From the NCBI GenBank assembly GCA_003013855.2, contig ML058343.1:930001-994000 (forward strand): a stretch of DNA of 64,000 bases. The letters run 5' to 3'. How positions within the stretch are numbered: position 1 is the first letter of the stretch; each line of letters begins with the position of its first letter. The notes beneath the pieces were generated by a model. That model did not search any database, was not told the origin of the DNA, and saw only the letters and a program-made list of their open reading frames with translations. The position numbers and the translations under genes were made by a program. This DNA comes from Liriodendron chinense. Its lineage: Eukaryota > Streptophyta > Magnoliopsida > Magnoliales > Magnoliaceae. Shown piece by piece: positions 22,301-35,241 of the stretch.

Positions 22301-25300
22301 AAAAAAGATTAAAAAAAAAAAAAACAAATGCATTTCCTTAAAAAATGAGGCTCTAATCCCAATCAAGGTGTTCGATAACAGTAATGGTGGCCATCTGCCA
22401 TTACCGTTACAATACGGGCCGTAACGGCCGTTATGGCATTTTTTTTTTTTTTTTCTTTTCTTTTTGAAAAAACCTGTTTTGGGACGTTATGGGACTGTTA
22501 CAAGTATTTTTTTCTGTAATGGCTGTTCCAGCCGTTTCAGCCCTGTAATGCGTAACGGTTATGGCCGTTACATAACCATTTTTGTATACCATGTACCAAT
22601 TTCAAGATCAAATTGGAAGCAGACATGTGAAGCCTTTGCCAAGCCATTAGTGAGCACAGATCCCATTGATCATGTCCTTGAAGTCAAGCTTCGTTTTTAT
22701 TAGCCCTTCAATCACAAACCATGTATATTTGAAGTTCCAGGCACAATGCATCCAAGTTTGTAAGTTACATCAACCTACTTTAAATCCTTCAATGATTATA
22801 TTGTAGTTGTGTATGAGCAGCAGGATTCATGAAAAGAGAAGGAAAATAAAAGGACAAACAGTTATTACCATAATGGGACTCTTTGTCATAGCCCATACTT
22901 CTACAGGAGCATCACGAAACAAAATAAGGAGGTACCTGCAAATCAATTAAGTCATCTGACAGACAGTAAGGCAACTAGTTCAGGAAAAAAAACAACTCTC
23001 ACATAACTCCAGACCTTGCTTTACATAAAATAAATCAAGAAATGGAGGAAACATAAAAATAGCAGAATGAAAACCAGTAGTGCGCTTGAACAAAAAAAAA
23101 AAAAAAGAATCTCACAATTTTACCAATGTGTGAAAAGGTGTGAGTACGGTGTCAGATAGTTAAGACTTTCCCATCATTGACACACCTAGGCATGCACGAA
23201 TTAAAAGCATAATCATTGAAGACCACCAACAACCTCGTCAAGTCTTGAAGAATGCAGATCTAAGAGACTATGAACGGATTCAATGAGTTGAATAGACTCT
23301 AATTATGGGTGACCGACAAACCAAGTAATGTTCTAAACTTCATTTCAAACGTTTCCAATGAGATTGAAGTGATTTGGCAAAACAGGCACTAGGAATCCTC
23401 TTAATGCGCTTTACAAAGAATACCCATATGAGTTTGCGCCATGGTGTGCTATAAAGGCCATTACTTAAAGGTAACAGTGGCAACCTTTACATGTTATAGG
23501 GTCATAAAGGCCGTAATAGCCGTCATGGAAAAAATGACCCGTAAAGGCCGTAGCGGTTCATTATGGGGCCGAGATAGATTTTTTGGGGGGTTTTTTTCAA
23601 TAGAAAAAAGAGATCATAACGGCCGTTACACCCCGTATCATAAAGGTAATGGTTGTGGCTATTACAGCCATCATTATCGTTACAGAATATCTTGGTTTGC
23701 ACAATAAATCTGAAAATAATAACAGATAGAAAACTGGACTTCAAGAAAGAATATCGATGGGCATGGAATCTTGCTGGAGTGAAGTTACTTAGAACCAAAA
23801 AGGACTCAAAAGTTGGTGAGGACAAGGAATCAACAGAAGTGAATAAAAACTCCAATGGTACAATTTAATAATAATTTCCCACAGGATAATCTAAGAAATA
23901 GAATAATATCCTATTCTTTTGTGTCCTTCTACCCAAAAAGATTGTATAATAGTATTTGGTACAAGCCTCTCAATTACATGTCATCATCGCCATAACCTTG
24001 CCCAAGCTATTTGGGGTCTTTCACCGATCATGCTTATCCAAGGCTCCATCCCCAGTGTTGAGCTCTGAATTGTGCATATTCTAACCCCAATTCATCACAC
24101 ATTATGCATGGTTTGTACGTTTAAAGACCCATCTAATGCATGTTTTTGTGATTGTAGGAATGAGAGAGAGAGACTTCACCAATTCGATGATAGAAGACCC
24201 TTCCCGACATACATTGAAGACCATTCGAAGATGAGCCAAGAGGTATAGAGAAGAAGCAAGGAGAAAAGAGAAGGACGAAAGAAAAAAAATATGGAAACCA
24301 GACCGTCCGACCGGTCATGACTGGTCGGCCAAATGCCCACGACCGGTCGTGACCAGTCGGATTCTCTCTGTTGGGCAAGTTTGATGGATGCTAACCTTGC
24401 TGGACTAACACAACACAGGTCCGACCAGTCGGCTGTGCATAGTGAATTCAAAAATCTGGTAAAGTCGTCGCTGTGAAGAGCACAACCGGTCGACCAGCAG
24501 GTCCGACCGGTCAACCACCAACTCAACTGCGTAAACACTTCACTGATTCTCGAAGATTCCAAGGTGGTGGCGCAAGTTTGCTATAAAAGGACACCTCTAC
24601 ACTCGTCTAAACTCATCCTAAAAAAGTTCTACAATCGCTGGAGGTAGAGAGGATCATCGTGGAGCGTCTACAACTCCTTCGACTAGGGTTTTTCTATGCT
24701 TTTTAGTAGTTTTCTGTTTGATTCTAGTTCAATTATGACAATGGTTGGCTAGAACCTCTTAGCTCTCTTAGCTAGAGCTACGAGGTGAAGCTTGTAGTTA
24801 TTTTAATGCTTTAATTCGTTTCTAGGTTTTACTTTTGGATTTAAAGCTGAACATGGTTTAATTTTATTTTGAATAAAGTTCTAAGTCCGGTTTCATGTGA
24901 TGCTTAAAAGATATAAACTTACATTCTTAATTGTTTTGCAAGCTCTAGACCTATATAATTCAAGGAATTGGATTCCCTATGCTCTAGAACTTGGTTCTTA
25001 ATGTGGGAACTACTTCAACCAAAATTCCAATCTTTCACAGAATTCTAAGATACTTATTATTTGTTGATATGCTTTGATTCAAGTTCAGATTTTGGTATTA
25101 ATCAAGTCTAGTGACAGGATTTGATGATGACCATAATTGTGATCTTAACCTATTGGAAAGAGGATTGACCTATGAAATTGAGTGTGCCCAATACCTGAAC
25201 TCTATTGAGGGAATCATGTCAATGAATAGCACTATTTTAGATGTTGATTTGATTTAACCGCTCCATATCCCGGCTGGATAAAATTGGATTTCAATTCCAG

Positions 25301-28300
25301 TTGCGTAATTGAGAAACCTATACGGATTATGCATTAATGATAGTTACAGGTGGATCCTCGGCGCTCTAGTGTTTTTAGATTATTATATCCATCATTTAGT
25401 TTACAGATTTCATCATTCACACCAATACACAGATTTTCATATTTAGTTCATCTTAGTTTTGATTTCAATTAAAGTTGTTTTAAGAGTTTTATGAATTCCT
25501 GGTTAATCCCTGAGGATGATCTCGGTTTCTACCGAATTATTACCACATCGCAACCTTGCACTTGGGGTTGGTGAACACCCAACTATTTTTACATGCCTCT
25601 TGTAAACTCTCAAATGTAGTACTTTTTACCACAGCTTATGTAAGTTGCAGGCTGCATTCATGGTATCATATAACTTCAGTCATTGGCTTGAAACATTTCA
25701 AATGCAGTGTTGAAGGAAATGTCTGCTTGGAAAACCATCTTGCAATTGAGGGCACAGTTTTGTCTTCTTTCATCCGCTGGTTTCCAAGGTGGTTTGAACC
25801 TTTACCTCCCCATTTTCTGTTACTTCTTTTAGGGATGTTTCAAATGGCAGTTGCAGCACCAATAGGACCCCTTCTAGGACCTTTATCAGTAAAAACTAAC
25901 AACACATTGGAGGACATGGTTTATCATGGCATTATCTGGATTTGGAAGGGGCAGTTCCAGCATAATCCTCTGCAAAACCCCTTCTTCCAAATCCATATAT
26001 TAATTTATTTATAATACCAAGTTATGAAGAATAGCGGGACCATTATTCCATTTTTCAACAGAGTATTTCATAAACTTAGAACCCAAACATATTGAAGATA
26101 TTAAAAAGCATGGGTTAATGCTACGGATATTAGAGGAAATTAGCTACAAAACATATTCAAAGCATAGATGGCAACATGACAACCAAGGTTCAGGGCCAAC
26201 CTTCCAGATGAAGAAGCTCTCAAAGCTCTTATAGGGACACGTTCTGGCTTTTGTAGGACCCGGAATGTTCGATTAAGACCACTTCTAAGACAGGTCACAA
26301 CAAGTCTATTAGTATAGCCACCAACTTTGTCATTCACCTGATCCATCATGGTTTTGTTAAATCTCAACACATCAACTTAAGGTGACTTCATATATGCTGT
26401 ATGAAAAGAAATCACAGGAAGATACAAAGACGGCCAATTCATGGCAAGCAATGATGTGAATTTTCTACCCAAAATGCATAGATGAAGTAAAAATGGAGTG
26501 TGAGTTTACATGAATTGAACATAAACTGGACTCATTTACAGGACAGGCTTAATCAGACAAGCTGAAGACACAAACTACGCAGCCTGCATAAAAAAAATCT
26601 CACAACAGATATTTTCTAATACCACACACGTGCCAGTGGGTGGCTCACACATGCCTCCACATTTGCCAATGTAGAACGTGTGGGACATCCAATCAGACCA
26701 CCAAGTGGTCCTCGCCAGTAGATGCCCTAGCCCAAATAAGGTAGTCCAATAGGTTCACTACAGGGTGTGCGCTATAGGATATGAAACAAAATGGATGATA
26801 AAACCAAGTTTTTAGTTCATCCATTTGTCTCGTACTCATAAATGTTTCCCACCTGATGAGTGGACTGATCTAATTGGTGGGCCAGGACATCCACATTTTG
26901 CTCACACCTGATGCCATTTTGGATATTCCACGTGTGAACACATGTGGAGGTGTATATGGTGGCTTTGTTATGCATGAAAGTAAAATTAGCAAACCTTCTC
27001 AAAATATATGTTATGGAAAAGCAATCCAAGAGAGATAGCAATGGTTAGGATATCTCCAACTACCAAGAAAAACACCATGTACCTGAAAAATAAGGTGGAA
27101 TGAAATACTTCCAAATCTACCAGAATTCCTGTTTATAACTAGTTTGCAACATCATATTGATGACTCAATGCTTATGTGTTGTATTTTACAGAGCACTTGG
27201 CAAAATCCTCATCACGTGACCTACTAAAAAGTTAACGCCAACTTTCACACCATTCCACCAGTCCAAATTCATACGTGGATGGACTGAATCTATACTTTTT
27301 GTTTCGACTTCCAGCATGAAGATGCTAACCGTCCAGCATGTGATTTTAGCATTATTAGTTTGCGGGAAAACAAAGTCAAGATGAATTTTTGTAGTTAGGG
27401 CAATAAAAAAGGTGGTAAACCTCACTTTTCATCCAATCAGTCGCAACAAATGTAAATCAATTTCTATAGGTAAAACCCTTAATCAAAGAATGAATTCTAC
27501 AAAGGGGAAATCAAGGGATTGGGGGGTTGTCCGAACGGTCAGCCTAGGGGCTCGCACGTGTGGCCGCACGGGCACACGTGTAGGTCGTTGGCTAGGGTTT
27601 CGGGGTCCTCAATGGTTGGGTTCGGTTAGGGTTGAAGTTGGATAATAAAAAGTTGAAGAAAAAGATGATTTGGATGTTTGTGGATGGGAAGGGAAGAAGA
27701 AAGATGAAGTTTTTAAGAAAATACCTCTTTTTGAATAGAAAAGAAGAAAGAAGGTAGATGATAGATAGGAGCCTCGCATCTTCGTTGAATAGGAATGGAA
27801 TCGTGCCAAACCAACTCTAAATCACATGGAAGAATATTCAAATCGCATGAAGAAGAAGAAATTCTGAAGTTTTTTTTCTCATAAACAATGGCATTGAGAG
27901 GTTCACACGCCCCCCTTCTCTTTTATAGTCTCAAGTGCAAAAATTTACAGAAATAACCCTACTTAATGTTTTTTCACTAAAATACCCCTAAAACTAGAAC
28001 AAAATGTAAGGCAAGCTCAGAAAAAGTCCAAATTGTCAAATACACTAAATCCTAATAAAGTCAAATAAAAACTAAGACACTTAAGTCCTAAGGTGTCCAT
28101 GATTGAGGCGAGCCATGATCAAAAGTGGTCAAACAACCCAATACGCACGATCCGATCGACGTGTGCACTCGATCCAACGGTCCAAACTCTTAAAGAATGC
28201 AGCCCACGTGCATCTTCCTATTGTAGGGTCTTCAAAGATGCATCAAATGCAAGTGGGATCTTCAAAATGGTTCACTCAGCCCACTTGGGCCCACGTAGTA

Positions 28301-31300
28301 GTCATCCATGCAAAGGGAAATTGGTAATTATCTCCTCGTCCTCTGGTAAACTCTCAATGGTGCTCTGATGTCCTCATCAACCCTACTATGTACAAGAGAC
28401 TCGTTAGCATACTCATCTATTGGACCATCACCAGGCCTGATATTGCCTTTTCAATTAGTGTGGTGAGTTAGTTCATGTAAAGTCTAAGGACACCACACCT
28501 AGCAGCAATTATGAGGATCCTCAGGTATTTAAAATGTTCCCCTGGGAAGAGTATCCAATATAGAGCGCATGGTCATCTTCTAGTAGCCAGTTATTCGGAT
28601 GCAGATTATTCAGGGTTAAGACATGATAGAAGGTCAACTACAAGTTATTGCGCCTTCCTAGGCAGTAATGTGGTTACTTGGAAGAGTAAGAAATAGAACA
28701 AGGTTGCAAGATCAAGTGCTAAAGCTGAATATAGGTCAATGGCACATGTGACTTGTGAACTTATGTAGTTGAAATCTCTTCTCAAAGATATGGGTTTCAA
28801 AGTTTAGGTTCCAATGTCTTAACACTGCGACAATCAAGCTGTGATACATATTGTCAATAACCCTGTTTTCATGAGAGAATGAAGTACATAGAAGTTGATT
28901 GTCATTTCATCCGAGACAAGATATCTCATGGATAAATCCACACACCTTATATTTCATCACATAATCAAATCGCGGATTTATTCACCAAGGCTCTTGCAAA
29001 ATCTCAATTTGACAAACTTGTTTCCAACCTGAACATGCAAGACATCTAGGCTCTAGCTTGAGGGGGAGTATTAACGGTTGGGTATGGGCCCATGGCCCTC
29101 TTGGTTTTGGTTATAGGCCTATGGTCCACAAGTTTCTTAGTGTTTTTAGTCTTTGGATATGCTGGACATAAAGTTTATTTTATAGGGGTATTTTTGTCAT
29201 ATTTAGTTTTTATTACTTTAATAAAAGAGAAAAGGGCGTGGGGACACGCAACCCTATCCCATTCCTTTCTTCCTTCATCTTTTCTTCCCTTTTCTCTTAT
29301 TTTCTCTTTCTTTCTTCTCTTTTTCAATTTCTATACCAATCTATAGGAATGATTGGGAATGATCCCACAAGTTCCATTTTGTGTCTCAGGATAATGTTTG
29401 TTTGACAATCAGCAATAGCAGCCTTGAGATAAGAAGCTTCTCGTTGCGCAGCATGGGGTGCTCGACAATGGTAGAGTATTAATGCTACATGAATCAAGAA
29501 TGGTTCCCCTATTTGAAGGGTTGTGTCTTGGGCCAAGTGCTTTTGCTCTAGTAACCTGCCATTCATTATTGGTAATGGTGATGGTGTCGGGTTTTATTAG
29601 CTTTTTCTTGGAGAAAAAATGGTTAGATTCTTGGTGTTCAGATGTTCCTTGTGCTGATCTTTTCTATATATCTAATCAGTGTGACGCTTCAAAAAATGTT
29701 TTTTTTTTCCCCATCGGTTGTAGAGAAAGGTTATTCAATGCCCATCTTTCTGAAGAAACCAGAAGGACAAGGAGATTTGCAACCTAGCCCACTTGTTAGA
29801 ATTGCTTCAGAAGGTGTACATTCCCTAGCCTGTGTTTGCTAGAAGGTTTGGAAGCTGGATTCCAGGGCTGTTTTTTCTGTCAGTTTATTATCAGCATCGT
29901 TGGTGTGATGTCCAGCAATGCAAAGAACAGCTTATTCTAAGATTCGGCAGGTTCCTCTGATGGTGCAGGCTTTCATTTGGATCATTTTCCCTCGATAAAA
30001 TTCTTGCTCTTGATCATCTTAAAAACCTCGGCCTGGCTTTGGCTAATGGATGTTATTTGTGTGGAAAAGATGAAGAAAGAGCAATCTCCTCAGTCCTCAC
30101 CACTACTGCTTCTTGAAGGAGATTTGTGCCTCTATTTTATCCAGACTTGGCATTACATGGGTGTTTCCTCCAGGAGTTAATTGAGGGCTTGTTTCTTTCT
30201 GCATGGGCCCTTGATGAAGGATCCTTTGGAACATGGTGATATGTGTTGTTTTGTGGGTTTTATGTCTTGAAAGGAAACTGAGTCTTTAAAGAGAAGGCTG
30301 CTTCTGTTGAAAGGAAGTTTTTGTCTCCTTCTGTCCTGGGCAAGGGTCAATTAAAGACTCAAAGGCACTTCTACATCTTTGTTTACAGCTAGGTAGTATG
30401 AAGTGCTCCTCAGTTGATGGCATAATCCAAAAAATACCTGCTATTCGAATCCTCATCCTGGCTCCACCTGAATTTTTCAGAGTGATCTTCAATGGATGAT
30501 CTTGGGGTAAAAGGGGCCTTCTGGGGTATTCTTCAAGACAGCAGCAAAGTGTACTGCTAAATTCTCGGGAACAATCAAAATTAAATACTCCAATTCACTG
30601 AAGCTGTGGCCCGTTCCAAGCCAGAAAATTTGCTATGGAATTTTCTGTTGCGCCGAGAGTCGAAGGTGATTCAAGCAACACAATCTCCTGGGGCAAAGGT
30701 CTTCCCTGTCCTTGGAGAGTAGCAGATACAATTGATGAAGCTCAAGACGTGTGTCTTGGTCATGCTATTTCCTTTTCATGTGTTCCTATGCAGGCAAACC
30801 CTGAAGCGGACCAATCAGCTAAAAATGGTGCAAATTGGGTTAGTCTACTGTGGTCATTGTTGACAATAGATGATGAGCATTTTCTAGCAGTGTCTCGCTG
30901 CTTGTCTGTGCATTTCTTTGCATCCATTAAAAAAACCAGAGATAGGGATTGGGCCTCAAAAGTTAACACATGAAAAGACGAATGGCAAATGTGCTAATAG
31001 AAATAAACAGTCAGAGTCTAACTTCACATACCTGAACATATGAAAATGATACCAGCCGAGAATTTCCAAGCCATCTTAATCCCCGAATAATGCTACTGTG
31101 AACAGAAAAGCTTGCTGCAACTGCATTGGCGGAAACATCAATAACATCAATGGTTCCACTTTGTGTTCCTAATGCAACCAGTGGAACTGCAACTGCAGGA
31201 TTGTTGCCTCCACCTTCATATAGAACCATTCCACTCAAATTAGCACATGGAAAAATTTAATTGACGTGCATATTGCATTTGAAATCTGCCAAAAGCACCA

Positions 31301-34300
31301 AAACATTGCAATGCAGAATGAATGACAATTGCAGGACTTACGAGCCAAAGTAGCAGTTAAAGAAGGAGATGGTACAGCTAGCATTGTCACAGTCGAAGAA
31401 AGTAAATGAAGCTGGCCAACCAAGCTGATCTGCATAAGTGATATGACATTTTAATACCCATGAAACTAAGAGTTGATGGAAGTAGATAAGATAGTAACAA
31501 ACAAACAGAAACAGAGTAAGTGGCAGTGCTCATCAAGAACAGTGTCTGATTTGTAGTAATCCACAGCCTTAAATAAGAGTACTGAAAGGGAAAATCGACT
31601 AATTAGAACAAACAACATATACCCACAACACAAAAAAAAGAAAAAGAAAAAAAAAAAGCCCAAATATGTGACTCCATTGTCTGGTTCTATAGAAGTCTGC
31701 TCTCTTGCAATCATTGGAGGAGACCGAGGCTAGATAATCTTACCTTCCCCTAATCTTCAAAAGATGCACATACTCCTGAGAAACCTTTTTCAGAAGAAGA
31801 GGTTAAATTTGCTCTCGACTCTATGTGCGGAGACAAGGCCCCCGGCCCCGATGGTTTCCTGATGTTGTTCTTTCAAAAGTTCTAACTGTTAGTTGGGAAG
31901 GATGTCATGGACTTTATGTTTGAATTTTTTTACAGAAGTTGTCTCTCTAAGGACCTTGGAACCACATTCATAGCCCATATCCCTAAGATCGAAGGGGTGG
32001 ATATGTTGAAAGATTTCAGACCTATTAGCCATAAGATTCAAAAACGTTCTTCAAAAATTATCTTGGAAAATCAAGGCACCTTTATAGCAAGCGAGCAGAT
32101 TCTAGACACTGCGCTAATAGCCCACGAGTGTATCAACTCCAGACATAGAGAAGGAAAGAGCGTCTTAGTGTGCAAGCTCAACATTTGGAAGGCCTATGAT
32201 TACGTCGATTGGGAATTCCTAGACTATATGTTTGATAGGTTAGGATGCGGTCACAAGTGAAGAGGCTGAATTCAAACTTGCATTCAGTCTCCATCTTTTT
32301 CCAGCCTTATTAATGGGTCATCTTTCGGTTTCTTTTGGAGCTCTCGCGGCATATGACAGGTTGATCCTCTATCTTCATAGCTCTTTCAGGTAGTTGGGGA
32401 AGCTTTTAGTAGGATGCTACATAAGGCTGAGGAAAACAGCTTAATCAGTGGTTTCAAGGTGGCGGAGGCAGGGATGTAGATTAGTCATCTTCAATATGCG
32501 GATGATACAATCCTCTTTTGTGATGCAAATATGAAGACAATCGACAACCTTCGGAAAATTAAAGCATGCTTCGAAGCAATCTCCGGTCTAAATTTTAATG
32601 CTTCTAAAAGCAAAATGTTGGGAATCCATATCAATCAGGAAGATCTTACTCATATGGCGAATGTCTTTGGGTGCAAGAGGGGCTCCTTCCCTTCCGTCTA
32701 TCTTGGTTTGCCCCTTTAAATTGGTAAACCGGTAAAGCATCTTTAGGATAGGGTTATCGAAAGAATTGAGAGGAATTTATCCAATTGGAAGTGTCGATAT
32801 CTCTCCCTGGTTGGCCAGCTAACTCTTATCAAAACAACCTTCTCCAACATGCTGGTATATTTTTTTCTCTCAAATGCCAAAATCAGTGATAGATAAGCTT
32901 GATAGGATGAGAAGAGATTTCCTATGGAAAGGGAATGAGGAGAGAGGAAAGTTTCACTTGCTCAAATGGGACAAAGTCTACAAACTGATTAGCGAAGGAA
33001 GAATCGGGCTGAAATGTTTACATCTTATGAATGCCGCTCTTCTTGGGAAGTGGCACTAGAGTTTCAGATTTAAAGCAGGTAAACTATGGAGGGAGATACT
33101 CATTTACAAATATGGCACTCAGAAGGGTAACTGGAGCATAAAAACTTCCTCTCTCTATCACGCCTCAAATGTTTGGAAAGCTATCATGTCTACTGAGCTC
33201 TTGTTTCGTAGAGGAATCCCCTGTTCTCCTGGAAAGGGGAATCTTATTTGATTCTAGGTAGATATTTGGTGCGGGGATAGGCCTCTACAGGATTTCTTTC
33301 CAAGTTTGGCTTCTCTTGCTCCGGATCGGTTCGTAATAGGGGATTGTTGCTTTCTCCCTAGTCAGTGGGACAATTGTTTGGTCTCCTCCTTCCTGGCGCA
33401 ATTTATCAGATGGTGAATTTGATAAGCTCCTTTGTTTGCTTAACCTCCTGAAGCCCTACGCGCCCTCATTTCATGATGAGGATACTATGGTTTAGAGAGT
33501 TCATGGTTCCGAATCTTTCTTAGTGTGCTCGTTCTATAACTTGATCTCTAAGTTGCCATCGCGTTCTTCCTTCCCTTAAGTGGTATTACGAAGCCCCTCC
33601 AAGAATTGCAGCCTCTATTTGTCTTATGAGAAGAAAAAGAGTATTAACTATAGATAACCTACAAAGGAGATCCCTTATCCTTCTAAACATTTGTTGATGT
33701 GTATGAGGAATGCGGAATCGATAGATCACCCTTTTATACATTGCCATTTCGCTTTAAAAGTTTGGGAGCATTTCCTCAACTTATTCCATGTCCTGGGTGA
33801 TGCCCAAGTCAGTTGATCACCTCTTGTGGGTCCAGCATGGAGGTGTAGTGGGTAGAGACAGAAAAGTTGTTTCGCGCCTTCTAGCAATGGGCATATTTTG
33901 GCACATTTGGAGGGCTCGTAACAGCCACTGCTTTCAAAACAAGGATATTTTTGTTGCGAAGGTCATTCATGTGGTCAAAGTTGACGTTTTCGATTGGGTC
34001 GTACATGTTAAATCAGCTTTGTTTGATGATATCGCCGAGTGGTTTTTTTCCTAAATTTCTTGTGTATTCTTTTCCATCTTTTGATGGCTTTAATGCAGGG
34101 GCATTGTCACACCAGGCTCGAGTGGGATAGCCTGTGGAGGCAGGGACACACTTAAGGTGGGCAGCCTGTGTGAGGTGGGTGGCTCGTAGACTCAAGCCCC
34201 ACCTGTAGACTCAGGTTGCTCATGGATTCGGGCCCCACACGTGGACTCAAGTAGCTCGTGTGATGCGTACCCATTGACTTGGGGCCCACGAAGAAGGGTT

Positions 34301-35207
34301 CGGCCGAGGACCTAACCCATGGACTTGAGGCCTGGGCTATGAGATAAAGGAATTGATTCGCCACGCTTTATCAGTTTGAGCTTTTAAAGCAAGTGGTTAG
34401 TTGTCCTGCATCAAATTTGAATCAAATCAAGAAGTCTCGTGTTCGAGACTCCTCACCGGGGGTGATTAATGCAGGGATATTGTCACACCGGGCTCGAGTG
34501 TGGTAGCCTGTGGAGGCGGGGACACACTCGGGGTGGGCGGCCCGTGTGAGGTGGGTGGCTCGTGGACTCGGGCCCCACCCGTGCGGGTGGCTCGTGGATT
34601 CAGGCCCCACTCGTGAACTCAGGTGGCTCGTGTGATGCGTACTCATTAACTTGGGGCCCCCGAAGGAGGGTTTGGCCGAGGACCTAACCCATGGACTTGG
34701 GGCCTGGGCTATGAGATAAAGGAATTGATTCGCCACGCTCTATCAATTCGAGCTTTTAAAGCAAGTGGTTAGTTGTCCTGCATCAAGCTTCTTAATAAAA
34801 TTTCAGCTACCTCAAAGCCAAACACACGCACAAACACACACGAAAAACTAAAGTCGGCTCCAACCTGGTGGGCAAATAGAAAACTAACATAACCTTTACC
34901 ATATAAGCTATAAAAGTCCTTTGTTCCTCTTTTTTTTTCTTTTTTTTGAAAGGCATCAAAGCTATAAAAGTCAATGTTCTAGACACTGAATTCAGTCAAT
35001 TGACAAGAAACCACTAATCCAACCAATCTGGTTAAAATGGAAAACTCATGGTTCAAAAATGAATTGGATCTTCTGCTCGCTGAGAATATGCTTCCCTCCT
35101 CTCTCTCCCTCTCGCCAATCCTGAGAAGGGATACATTGAATTTTCTTTAAAATTCCATTTTCAGTAACTTTCAGTAAAGCCCTTAAAAGTCCCAAAACAC
35201 TAAGTTT

Positions 35208-35241
<34 letters not shown>

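Noticed and set aside
25556..26014. 152-codon plus-strand frame in intron 5
   Set aside because: No recognisable motif, inside an intron of an opposite-strand gene, no splice or promoter context.
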